64,000 nt of DNA from contig JAACJO010000014.1 in assembly GCA_013368445.1 (NCBI GenBank), forward strand, positions 248,001 through 312,000, given 5' to 3'. The position numbers were made by a program, and so were the translations under genes. The DNA comes from Leucocoprinus leucothites (taxonomy: Eukaryota; Basidiomycota; Agaricomycetes; Agaricales; Agaricaceae). The notes beneath the pieces are model-generated. The model was not told where the DNA came from. It worked only from the letters and a program-made list of their open reading frames with translations, and did no database searches. Positions 37,701 to 49,396 of this stretch are shown here, piece after piece (within the stretch, counting starts at the first letter, position 1; each line of letters begins with the position of its first letter).

Positions 37701-40700
37701 AAGCATCTTTAACGCTCGTGTCGATCGAGATTTTGGGTGATGATGATGATGCTGCCGGTAGTAGGAAACGAGTAGGAGGTGCAGTAGCTCTAGGTGAAGG
37801 GACAATTGAACGACCGAAGATGACAGTGTTAGGTTTGTGTTGCGGTTCTGTCCTTTCGCTAGACTCAGTCTCCACGCGCTTATCGACCGCAATTTGTACA
37901 ACGACGCTCGGAACTTTAGGAGTCACACTGTTCGTGCCATGATCAGCCTTGCTGGAAGAGCCATCATCGTCGCCTCCCGGATTTGTCGATGCCGTAGCGG
38001 TGGAGGGTTGATTAGCATACTCTATCAGCTCCGACTCGTCTTCTTCCTCTTCTCCGAGGGCGCGTCGACGTTCAGGCACAGCGCCAGGGTAAGACTCCAC
38101 AACATTGTCATCCTCAGCATGTTCGTTATCCTCGTCCTCCTCAAGCTCATCTTCCTCCTCTTCCTCTTCATCCTCTTCTATATCTTCATCATCCTCATCT
38201 TCAGTCGTATTCCCCGTACTCGTCTCATACTGCGCAAACTCAATTTGACCATCATCATCGTCATCATCGTCATCATCGCTTGAAGGCGTAGGGCCACCGC
38301 CCAAAACATCAACACTTCCTCCAGCACCAATACCGCGAGATCCTCTGCCAACGACAGTCGTACTACTTGCAGTGGGATGTGTGGCAGTGGTGACGGTGCT
38401 GGTAGTCCCGAGTGAGGTTACCGATGGTGATATGAGGCGTCTCTGACTGTTGAGTTGCAGGGTCGAACTCGAAGCAATGGGCGTAGAAAGCCCAGTAGTG
38501 TTACTTCCAGAAGTTGCAAGCTGTTGCTGCTGCTCCTGTTGTCTTCTCAACTCCTCTCTCTCCTTCTTCGCCTTCTTTTTCTTCCCCCAATTCCAAAATC
38601 CAACATTCAATGCTCCCAAATTCCAATCCTTCTCCTCTTTCTCCTTCTCCTTTCCCTTCTCCTTTCCCTTCTCTTTGTCCTTCTTCTCCTGCTTAGCCCT
38701 CTCCTTCTCCAGCTCTTTCTCCCTCTTTCTCCTCTCCTTTCTCTCCCTCCTTTCTTTCTCTTCTATAGCATCTTTATAGTATTTCCCTGTACCCGGAACA
38801 CCACCACCAATGATTTGAGCAGCGAGGATACCGTGAAGATCGACGTCCCCTCCTAACCCACCGCCCACGTGACCTCGAATTCGTCGGTTGTGGCGACGTT
38901 GTTCACGGTCGTAGTATCGTTGTTTTGAGGAAGATGAATGGGATTGTAATGATCGCTTTGACGAGTTTGAGGTTGCGTGATACCCAAGGTAATCATAGTA
39001 CGTTGCCGTCCCAATCGAAGATGCTGAATCCCCTACTCCGCGAATTGTAGAACTCCTCGCACCAGAAGACCTCACACTCCTCCCATCCAAACCACCGTTG
39101 TTTCTCCTACTACCAGCAGCAGGAGTGACAGCAGACCGAAGCTTACCCATTCGAGCACGGGCATTAGCACGCACACGTACGAGATACGGTGGTTCCCGAC
39201 GGAGCTTCTCGTTATTTTCCGGACACTTCCAGAGAATGTTATCGGAGCGAATCCCTCCCCATTCAGAAGCACGTTCTTTCATGTCTTCAAGAGCGAATGT
39301 TATAGGGTCAACGTCGCGATTGTCGACATTCCTCTGCCCTCGATCCCCAGTCCCATCGTCTCGATGATAACTCGACCCAGATCGACCAGAAGCACTGGAA
39401 GAATACTTCCGAAATTGCAAACACACAACTCTCAACCCGGAAGCTTTCTGCTCATCGATCGTAACCGGCAAATACGTAGGATCGAACCTCGATCCAACAA
39501 GCGGCGTGAGCTCTCTTGCTTTCATATGTGCTTGGAGATGCTGATTACTCGGAAAATTGAAGTTGTATGCTGTTGCTTTGTGCCCGCGCTCGGATCCGCT
39601 TCCACCTATACTTGTATGATGCCCGTGTGCGCTACTATGACCAGAGTGATAACCGTGGTGATGACCACTTCCAGAGTGACCATGACGCGAATGCGGTCGG
39701 TGATGTAGACTATCGGAGTCATCCGAGGAGTCGGGGTAGATGTAGTTGTGTGATGTTGACGAGGTGTTTTTGGATTTCGATGAAGAGTGGGAGTGGGAGT
39801 TGGCGTAGTGAGAGGAATAACCTGTTGGCATTGGTGGTCGCTGGATGGGGAGGTTGAGCGCGGGAATGAGGATATCGGGGTTTACGGAGGGGTGGTCGAG
39901 GGGTGGGTTAAATCCAGTGTAGGAAAGATACCGGTTCAGATGTTGCGTGTTTTTGATTGATAAAAGGGAGTTGAGTGGGAGAACATGTGTTGCTTCTTCG
40001 TCCTAGAAATTAAACCAACGTCTCAGTACAAGTATTTTGATATTGATGTAGGATAATTTGCATACCTCGCGGTCCTTCAGAACAATCAAAGTACCATTCT
40101 GTATCTTCACCCACCGCTCTCTCCATTCAACCCTCACAATCTTCTGGTTCGCTCTCATTTCCGAATCCCCCGTTGCACCGATTGGTACACCCGACGTCCC
40201 CGCATGTCCATGGAACACACTCACACCCATCCCAAGACCGCTAGCCATCGTTCCAGCAGCAGCATAAGCACCGTACTTGTACGGATCCGTACCCAGCATG
40301 CCTCCTCCTGAGCCACCACCAGTACCAGCAATAGCAGCAGCAGCAGAGATCTGGGTATGAGCCGGATGATGCTGTACAAGGGGATGTAGAGGAATGGAAT
40401 GCCCCGAAGTGGCATTGACCAACGCGATATCATCCCAGTCACCTTTCCATACGATACGAAGGGTACGAACCCAACCTTCCCAATAGGGCTGGACGTACAG
40501 GTCAATAGACCGGGGTATACGTGTGAGCGTGAGTTCGACTTGGGTAGAACCGAGTTTGTGGCCGTAGTATTCAGTTACACCGACGTTGGCGCCTGCACCA
40601 GAGTTGAGGTTCATAGCTTTGAGGATTTGAGCGTGTATTAGTGCACGCTTGGCCACCGCACTGTTGCTTCCACTTGCACCGTCCTTGTCCTTGTCCTTGT

Positions 40701-41624
40701 CCTTTGCAGCACGAGTAGCCTCCGCTTCGAATCGTTTCTTGAGTTTCTTCCGTAGCCGCTCACGTTCACGATGTCTATCAGGGTTCCACAAATGACAGAC
40801 CTGATACTCGTACAACGTATGTGTAGAAGGAAAACTCAATCCATGTAATTCGAGTAGTTCGAATTCGGCGATATCGTACCAGGAGAGTTGTTCGTCGTCG
40901 CCGAGGATTTGACCGGTCGAGTAACGAGTGATAGTCCAGTGATGTGAGTTCACTCCCCCTGGAAACCGGTCAGCGTCTGCAGGTGTGTAGCCCGCGGGTG
41001 CCGTTGGCGAAACAATGGCACGTCCTGCTATGGATTCTGTGTCGCTATGTGAAGGACCTATACGCCCGCCTGGAATTCCACCACTGGATCCGGGTGGTCC
41101 AGTTTCGATACGAATCTCGTCCATACGCCCCTTGCCTTTGCCCCTTCCTCCTACTGAAGAGAAATCACTCTCACTGCCACTCAACAGGTCCTCGTCCGTG
41201 TCACTGAGTATTCCACGGATGTATCTTCCACCACTATTACCACCATCTCCACCAGCAGCTGCACCACCGCCTGCTGAGCCATAGAATCCACCCTTTTGGG
41301 GAGCCGCGAAGATGATAGGACTTGCAGGACGATTACGAGGGTCCGGTGCGAATGTAATTGGAGACGGTGGACGTTCAGGTTGATGTCCACTTTGTGGAAC
41401 CGTAAACGCCCGTGCAGGGATGCTTATCCCAAATAGCTTATGAACAAGCCAAAGCTTGAGCTGACGAATTGTCCATTGTGGTTGAACGTGTGTAGTTAGC
41501 CATTGGTCGTGTTGTACTAAACCCAGGAAGTAGTTAGTGTTGTGGCTAAGAATACTGATTGAACTAACTTACTGAATCGACAGGTGATGATGAGTTTCTG
41601 AGTGTCTGTGGTACTGTCGAGCAT
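34742..41624 (-). CDS. Very large low-complexity protein with a PH-like segment
   Basis: Five exons (41573-41624, 40066-41516, 37104-40002, 35660-37039, 34742-35595) sum to 6,636 bases, an exact 2,211-residue frame. The N-terminus (TQKLIITCRFIQHDQWLTTHVQPQWTI is split by an intron) looks like a small ubiquitin-fold segment. Around residues 480-520, VEWRERWVKIQNGTLIVLKD followed by HVLPLNSLLSI looks like strands 1-4 of a PH domain. Its later part may be GLRVVCLQFRKYSS and the FALEDMKERASEW helix. The middle is dominated by His/Ser-rich, Lys/Glu-rich coiled-coil and long Asp/Glu runs. The C-terminal 700 residues are Ser/Pro-rich and disordered. Membrane or cortex scaffolding is a guess from the PH-like part. 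I do not recognise a named family. Confidence 0.75.
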
Positions 41625-41818
41625 AGATTAGTGTTTGTATAGAGTGAACGACGTTAGTGTGGGCGCGAGGATGACCGTGGGCGCTAAGAACCACACCCAT
41701 CGATGGCATTCCCCGCGATTCAATTCCCAGAATATCACACACGTTTCACACTCTGATAAGATAATGCTTATCTATACACACGGAGCGCTAATCTACTGGT
41801 ACAGGTCCACCACAATGC

Positions 41819-43018
41819 TTAAGCTCCTTCGTGCGGCACCGGAAGAGACACTCGAGTATCATTGAACCCTGTGGAAGTTTGCGGCTCATCTCGATTCCAC
41901 TCTAAGGTGGTGAGTTTCTGTCCTGTATCTTCCTGCCATCCCCGTCCCGTAGTCACTCGATATACGACAAGAAGATAGGCAAGTATCTGTACGGACGCAA
42001 CGAGTGAGTTTTGAGATTGTGTGTGTAGAGGCTATGAACTAGTACCTGAATGAAAGGCTGAGTGAGATTGATGAAATCACTGGCATTGGAGGTTGTGTCT
42101 GAGTTTCTGGCTGCGATAGAGACAAGGATTATCGACAGAACCTGCCACAAAGACTCGAGTGCAAAGGATTCAATCAAAATAGAAATTATCGAAGTATATT
42201 GGCTGGTAGCCTCGGATGGACCTGATGGTATAGAATTTTCAGAGGGCTATGATGGGACCAATTGGTTTAAATGCATACCCATGAGGCTGATGTGTCGCCA
42301 ACGGACCGCGGTGATCCGTGCCACGATGAAAAGAGTGACACAAACAGCAATCGATAGCCCAGCACTCTCCATTACAAATTGCAATAACCTCAAGAGCTGG
42401 AAGGTTAGTACTGGTGCTCTCTCATCAAGTAAAATTATCGTGGCCAGTTTAGACGCTGCAACAAGGCTATGCATCAGCAAAACGCACCCGGGGACGGCAG
42501 CGACTTACCTATCAGCAAAAGAAGGGATAAGGTCGGCAATATTATAACAAGGATGGAATACCGCGACGTCTTCCAGATAATCCACAAACGCCAAATCTAC
42601 TACAAAGAAAAATACTGGAAAAGAGGGAGGTACAAGAAGCTTCGCTCACCTGAATACCAAATGTCAGGATATCAGTCAGAATGCCAGCCGTATATCCCAT
42701 ATTGGCAATGGGAAGTCTCGCGAAAACCCTCTCAGAATAAGCCATGCTACCTCCTCGAAAGTCTGCATGATCCACATAGGAGGATTGCATGTTTCGAGCA
42801 TCCACAGCGAGACCCAGGAGCCCACAACTCATCACAAGCGACATGTGAACAAGCATGATAAGTGTTCGCTTGCGTAGGTCTCGATATTTCAATTGGGGAA
42901 ATAGAGATCCGACACAAAAGAGGTATATTCCAAAGTTAAGGCCATAGAGGACGCCCTCTACGGTAGTGATGGTGGTAAAAAAGACCCTTTCATACGGAAG
43001 TGGCACTGAGTTGACCAT
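41819..43018 (-). CDS. Orphan 7TM protein G
   Basis: Five exons, intact. Landmarks are TVEGVLYGLNFGIYLFCV (helix 1), QLKYRDLRKRTLIMLVHMSL, DILTFGIQ joined to IWRLWIIWKTSRYSILVI, ITAVRWRHISLMG, ILIESFALESLWQVLSII (the counterpart of the VESAAIY segment) and ILAYLLVVYRVTTGRGW as the last helix. The tail has QKLTTLEWNRDEPQ. It belongs to a subgroup distinct from A-F. Only 525 bases separate it from its damaged sister H, in the same orientation. Confidence 0.8.
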
Positions 43019-43454
43019 GACTGCGTCCGGGGAAGTGAATGGAGGTGTGGGTAGTAATTCTGGCTACAAACACAAAAAATGTCTGGAGATATACAGAATG
43101 TTTGTGGAGTAAGTGCAAGAATCATGTTGTCCATCATGAGAAATTGATGAACATCATACGCTTTGGATGACTTTCCGTGGGCTTTAGAATTCTAGATTCT
43201 ATTTCTGTGTACTTAAATGAAAAAAGCAGGCTTGCCGAGCAACCCGGTGATGGTATTACATGCAAATCTCATTGTAGCTTACAAAAGGGCTCGGGCGGAC
43301 CGGGAAGGGGTTTCACGGAGGTTCCATTTAATCTAAGTTGAAAGGAACAACTACTAGTATTAGAAGTTAATCCACAGCAAAGCTCTAGGCTCTCACTAGG
43401 GGCACGGGCACTACAAGGGAGGTTGACCTACTACTACGAGTCCACCACAAATAC
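43019..43454. other. Spacer between 7TM paralogues G and H
   Basis: 3' flank of H and promoter of G. No further feature is seen. Confidence 0.4.
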
Positions 43455-44683
43455 TCATGCCTCTTCATGGTGCACTGGAAGAGATGCACGAGTCACGATA
43501 TCACTGAGCCTTGAGGAATTTTGCGGCTCATCTCGATTCCACTCTAAGGTGGTGAGTTTCTGTTCTGTATCCTCCTTCCATCCCGTCCCGTGGTGACTCG
43601 AAATACAACAAGGAGATAGGCAAGGATCTGTATAGATGCAACGAGTGAGCTTTGAGACTGAAAAATAGAGGTTGTGACTCACCTTGATGAAAGGCTGAGT
43701 GAGAGGCAAAGAACTCATCAACACCGGAAACCCTCATCGTCGGATCCTCAATTTCAATAAAGGTGAGAGTACTAATAACGATCCACAGAGATTCAAGGGC
43801 AAAAGATTCAACAAGCACAGAAATTATCGAAGTGTATTGCTTAGTGGCGTCGGATTGGCCTGAGGTAGAGATTTTCAGAAGAAGAATCTTAACAATATCA
43901 GCTGTGAAAACTACACGTACCCATGAGATCGACGTGTCGTCGACGGACTAAAGCAATCCGTATCACAATGAATATAGTGACACTAGCAGTGATAAACAAT
44001 TCAAAGCTCCCGTATCCAAAATACAAAAACTTGGTGAGTAGGATGGTTAGGTTTTCCGGAAAATAGATTAGAATGATCTGGGCTAGTTCAATTGCTGTAA
44101 TCTCACCATCAGCAAGAATGCATCCGATGCACTTGATGCGTAATCATACTAGAAACTTACCTATGAACACAAGGAGTGATAGTATCGGTACCACCATAAC
44201 AAGGATGCGATACTGTGATGCATTCCAAATAATCCATAAACGCCAAATCTACAGAGGAGAGCATTAGCTATGAAGAGCATCGGTGTAGCAAAGGTAAGCA
44301 TCACTGGGACCTCCGCTCACCTGAATGCCAAACGTCAGGATGTCAATTATTACGCCCATGACGTATCCTATACTGGCGATGGGAAGCACCCCAAAAACAT
44401 TCACAGAGTAAGCGAAGCCACCTCCCGGATAATTCGCATGATCAACGTAGGAGGTTTGTATGTTTAGAACATCCACAACAAGACCCAGGAGCACACAGAT
44501 CATCACGAGTGACATGTGAAGGAGCATGAAGATTCGGAGGGCTCGCTTTCGCCTATCTCGACATTTTAGTTGGAGATATAGAGATCTAGCGCAAAAGAGG
44601 TATAGTGCCAAGCTGAAACCATAGAGGGCAGCCTCCACTGCTGTCGCAGTTATAAAACGAACCACCTCTAGCGGGGGAGCCAT
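43455..44683 (-). pseudogene. Orphan 7TM paralogue H, helix 7 out of frame
   Basis: Five exons like G. Exons 1-3 are sound: AVEAALYGFSLALYLFCA, DILTFGIQ, IWRLWIIWNASQYRILVM, VRRRHVDLMG. In exon 4, after VLVESFALESLWIVIS, the segment before the splice is four bases longer than in G (+1 frame). In exon 5, ACGGGACGGGATGG lacks one G relative to G's ACGGGACGGGGATGG, which restores frame. As spliced, the last membrane helix (ILAYLLVVFRVTTG at DNA level) is read in the wrong frame as a Cys/Ser-rich stretch. The tail QKLTTLEWNRDEPQ and its native stop at 43455 are kept. Either the gene is decaying, an unusual splice rescues it, or there are sequence errors. Confidence 0.6.
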
Positions 44684-44732
44684 GGTTAATCCTGAGGAGA
44701 TGTGGATAAGTTTTGCAAGTGACAGGTCAGAG

Positions 44733-44740
44733 ATTTATAC
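44733..44740 (-). promoter_or_regulatory. TATA-like element upstream of H
   Basis: ATTTATAC on the plus strand reads GTATAAAT on the minus strand, about 50 bases before the H start codon. Confidence 0.4.
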
Positions 44741-45880
44741 TCTATTCACTCAAGTCCTAGTGCATGATTCGTATAACTTGATTCGTTGGGTGATTCCCGG
44801 CTTAGCGCAGATTCTATTCAAGAAGTGAGATCTTCAGCTGATCCAGTAGTTGTACAAGATTCCTGGCCTCAAATCAGCCTCCAGAATGAACAAGCACCTA
44901 AAAGAGATAAAAGGCTCACTGACATTTACCTATATTCGATGTTGATTCGTGACAAAACATCATTCGAGTTGACTTCATTCCTCGAACAGCAGACCCTCTG
45001 GATCAGCCTGAACCATGCAGCAAACAAATTCTTAGATAGTTCGTTTGAAATGTTCTGCACGCGGGTTTCAGAGGATATGAGCTGCAAAAACCTAGGAACT
45101 CAGAAACGAGTGTATGTATAGTATACTTAGTGGTGACGATGGACAAAGGCGCCATTGTTGTCTAAAAATAGGGTTTGTTAAATAAGCTATGCGCGTAGCC
45201 AAACGGCTATAGGATCTCACGGCACATTTGTACCTCTGGCGATGATCACTGATCTGGAATTGCTTGGAGTGACCAAAATGCGAAAACGACACCACAGCCT
45301 TGTTCCTGCATTTCTGCTCGTGCTTTTGTGGCTCTATTTTAACGGCATTCATCGACATCTCTTCTCAGCCGCACAGAACTGACTCGGAGATTTAAATTTG
45401 GGGTATTCTGAGTCCACTGGCAAGTGTTGTCTCGTCAGAGTAGCAGGGCCTCGGTGATTTGTTATTCAAGTTTGGTAACCGAGTCAGAATGTCCGATCAG
45501 CCCATGAGTATATGAACGTTCGATCGATTAAATGTTATATTAGTGTGGCCCGAGGGAAGGAGTAAGGCTCCAGTTTTAGGGCTATGTGTAAGTTTTGACT
45601 TTGTCCCTGTGACAATTCTTGCCTGGTGCGATGAGTCTAAGCAGTCTGTACGACTCGACAGGCTCATGTACCACTGCAAGGCAGCACCAGATTGATGTAG
45701 GTTCCTGATGATGCCCATCTAGCGGTGAGGCTAGGCGAGCTCTTGGCTCGCGACATATGTATCCCCAAGAATAGCCATCTCAGAGGTCTCCTAAAGAGGC
45801 ATTGGTGATAGCAAAAGCTCCCAGTAATATGTCGGCTACCTCGAATATTGAACAACTCAGATAGTAAACAAGCGCTCTAA
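44741..45880. other. Intergenic region between H and the F-box gene
   Basis: An open stretch at 44786-45121 (+) starts at TTG, has no recognisable motif and no splice partners. Nothing else is supported. Confidence 0.45.
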
Positions 45881-47304
45881 CTAAGTAGGCGATTCTTCGA
45901 GATGTAACTTGTATTCATATCCTTCACAATCCAGCCATTGTTCGAGGAGATTCCGTTCCTTCGCATGCCGCACGAGAAACTTCTCGTGCGTTAATACACC
46001 ATTCAACGTCCCACTATCGAGGAACTGTATCGTCAACGGTCGATGTGCGTTTTTAACGACCTGGTTCAACACCTGCAACAGAACCGCCACAAGCTTTCTC
46101 GTCGGCTTTGTTGAACAAACGCGAACCCCTAATATCTCAACCTTCTCTGGAAATACGTAGCCAGACCACGTAGCTGGCCATACCGGGAGCACCAGCTCCA
46201 CCCGTCGTAAGTTCGGCATGAATCGGTGCATCAAGGAATGAACCGTATTGAGAGTGATGTTCAAATCGATTCCGACACCGCCGTAAAAGTGAATACAGTT
46301 GAGTTGCAAGTCGGTCAATGAGGGGATAGGCCATCTGATAAAATAGTCTTCCCATTTCGAATCGGTGATATATAATCTGTGGAGGTTGATGCTGAGCCTT
46401 CGGAGTGAAGTGAATGTGGTGCTTATGGGTATAATGCTGATGTAACCGGTGTTCCAAGTAAGAAGGTTATGAGAAAAGCTGACTGGTGCCACTACGTGTT
46501 TTGGTGCGTTTGTCCTGGGAAGATTTATTCCGATGATATGAGGATGAGAGCGAAGGAAAGGTTCCCATGTATCTGCTTGAAACCAATCCGCTTCGTGAAC
46601 CCAGTTCAAGAATTGGAGTCTCGGACCCCAGGAATGCGAAACTATAGGAGACAACCACGGAAAGTGCTCAAAGTTATAGTCGGTGCCCAAGCTCAAACAC
46701 CTATTTACTGTGAGCACCTCGAGATTGACCAAGTTGCGTAAAAGTCGGAGGAGAAGGGTGCCAAGGTTGGCGACGTCTTCGTCCTTCTCGCATCCTGTTC
46801 GATGGGTATCGATATCCAAACGTCTAGTGCACCAGCCAACAAGGGTATGGTTTTGTGGTTCAGTTGAGCTGGATTGTTCGACTGCGAGTACGAGTCCTCG
46901 GAGGTTCTTGACTCTGGCTACGAGGATCCATTCGTATAAGAATATATATGCAAGTCGATACCATTTCTTGCATACTCGAACTAGGTACCTCTTCGTTACC
47001 TGATGAAAAACCCTCGAGATCAGCTCCCTTATCAAGTTGGAGCTATTTAAATGACACTAACCAAAGATTGGCGGTACTCCTTCTCTAGGGCAGCAGCTTC
47101 TGTGCTTTGGAATCGTTTCACGACCAAGTCTGTAGGTGCAATTCCGTAAGGAACCCATGTCGCATGTCGCAGAATCTCAAGTATAAGCTCGTCAGGTAGA
47201 GCTCCGATATGAAATTCTGGGCGGTAATAGAACTCTTTGGCAGACATGACGGTATTTGTACAGTCCAAGCGCTCCAAAGTGTCTTTTTTCGGGATCAAGG
47301 TCAT
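45881..47304 (-). CDS. F-box protein with a leucine-rich-repeat-like region
   Basis: Two exons (47062-47304 and 45881-46999) give 453 residues. The F-box lies near residues 32-50, with IGALPDELILEILRHATW. After a variable stretch come VRVCKKWYRLAYIFLYEWI, a conserved part of basidiomycete F-box proteins, and then irregular leucine-rich strands (LVNLEVLTVNRCLSL, FTSLRRLSINLHRL, PSLTDLQLNCIHF, MPNLRRVELVLP). Family members are substrate adaptors of SCF ubiquitin ligases; the target is unknown. Starts at 47304 or 47247 are both possible. I chose the longer. It is divergently arranged with SEC61 alpha about 290 bases away. Confidence 0.75.
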
Positions 47305-47595
47305 GTGTTCTCGACGCCACTCCGCCAATCGCAGCAACTCGAGGGGAAAAAACCCCAATACAACAGCAGGCCCGGAAAGAACAGCGCGGTATGCTTCGCC
47401 AGCAAAACCTCTCCAGAACACCCGAGAACCAAAACTGCCAAATCACGGTACAGCGCGACCCTGAGAACGAGAAGAGACAAGCGCGTCGGCGTGCGTGTGC
47501 TCTTTCGACGTGTCGTATTACGTAAGCGACTGCCACGTCGAGACAAATCTTCATACTTATTTCTCTCTCATCCACTCCTTCCTTCTCTCCGCAAC

Positions 47596-49396
47596 AATGA
47601 GCGGTTGTAAGTTCTCTTCCTACTCTACTCTTTTCAGAACTTGTAGACTTACCGGTTTCTACAGTCAGGTTTCTCAATCTAGTTCGACCTTTCCTTCCAA
47701 TTCTTCCAGAGGTCTCTTCTCCAGATCGCAAGGTACACTTCCCCACATCATATTTCATTTACTCCAAGCTAACACGTATTATTCGTTTCTCAAAGGTTCC
47801 CTTCAACCAAAAGGTGCTATGGACAGCTGTAACACTCCTCATCTTCTTGGTGTGCTCGCAGGTGCCATTGTATGGCATCATGTCCTCCGACTCGTCTGAC
47901 CCTCTCTACTGGATGCGTGTCATTCTCGCATCCAACCGTGGTACACTCATGGAACTCGGTATTTCACCCATCGTCACTTCTGGAATGATCATGCAACTCC
48001 TCGCTGGTGCCAACCTCATTGAAGTTGACTTCAGTTTGAAGGAAGATCGGGCTTTGTTCTCTGGTGCTCAAAAATGTACGTCACTCACTTTTTAAGTTTT
48101 GACGTGTCATGATGGGTTAAACGCTTGTATTTTTTTCAGTGTTCGCGCTTATCATCTCCCTTGGTCAAGCCACTGTCTATGTCCTCACAGGTCTCTACGG
48201 TCAACCTAAAGACATAGGTGCTGGCGTCTGCCTCCTCCTAATCATCCAACTCGTCGCTGCCGCCTTGATCGTCATCCTCCTTGATGAGCTCCTTCAAAAG
48301 GGCTATGGCCTCGGCTCCGGTATCTCCCTTTTCATCGCTACCAACATCTGCGAAAGCATCGTCTGGAAAGCTTTCTCTCCAACCACAGTCAACATTGGCC
48401 GTGGACCGGAATTTGAAGGCGCCATTGTTGCGTTGTTCCATTTGTTGTTCACTTGGAATGATAAAGGCCGTGCGTTGAGAGAGGCGTTCTGGAGGGATAG
48501 GTTGCCCAACGTTATGAACCTCCTTGCGACGATTGTCATCTTCGCGGTTGTAATCTATTTGCAAGGATTCAGGATTGAGATCCCAGTGAAGAGCAACAGG
48601 TTCAGGGGCCAGAGGGGATCGTATCCGGTCAAATTGTTCTATACCTCCAACATGCCGATTATGCTCGAGAGTGCACTTACTTCGAACGTGTTCATCGTTT
48701 CCCAAATGCTCGCCTCTCGCTTCCCCAGCAACCTCCTTGTCCGCTTGTTGGGTGTTTGGGAGGTATGTCAATTGTTGGGCTTCACCTTTGTTCTCTTTTA
48801 CTGATCAGATGCGTTCAACCGTAGCCTATGGAAGACTCTCCTCAGCTCCGCGCCGTCTCCGGCATTGCATACTACATGTCCCCTCCGCATACTATGAAAG
48901 AGGCCATCCTTGACCCTATCCATACCGCCATCTACATCATTTTCATGCTTTCCGCATGTGCCCTCTTTTCCAAGACCTGGATTGAAGTCTCCGGTTCCGG
49001 CCCTCGTGATGTCGCTAAGCAACTCAAGGATCAACAGATGGTCTGTCCTCTTCCACTCTTCATACTTTCCTTTAGTTTCTGACGCTGTGATATTTCTATT
49101 TAGGTTATGGCTGGTCACCGCGAAGGCTCCATGTATAAGGAGCTCAAGCGTGTTATCCCAACCGCTGCCGCGTTTGGCGGTGCTATCCTCGGTCTCCTTT
49201 CAGTCGCTGCTGATCTCATGGGCGCCATTGGGAGCGGAACTGGTATTCTGATGGCTGTGACCATCATTTACAGCTGTAAGCTTTATATCTTGTTTCTCAT
49301 TCTTGAATCTGTTGCTGACGGTTCTGGGTAGACTGGGAGATTGGTATGAGGGAGAGTGGTGGACCTGAGCTTGCTGCTCTCGGCGACCTGCTATAA
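47596..49396 (+). CDS. SEC61: Sec61 alpha, ER protein-translocation channel
   Basis: Core subunit of the ER translocon (SecY family), ten membrane helices. The spliced N-terminus is [20 protein letters not shown], followed by [17 protein letters not shown]. Later landmarks are [20 protein letters not shown], the plug region [109 protein letters not shown] and the C-terminal [20 protein letters not shown], ending [18 protein letters not shown]. The gene is complete with short introns. The first coding exon is only 10 bases (ATGAGCGGTT). It is a housekeeping gene and a useful anchor for phylogeny and synteny. Confidence 0.95.

Noticed and set aside
44786..45121. 111-codon plus-strand frame
   Set aside because: Starts at TTG, lacks motifs and splice partners.
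47192..47758. 188-codon minus-strand frame across the F-box/SEC61 intergenic region
   Set aside because: It overlaps the promoter and first exons of SEC61 and has no domain; the F-box frame explains the true coding part.
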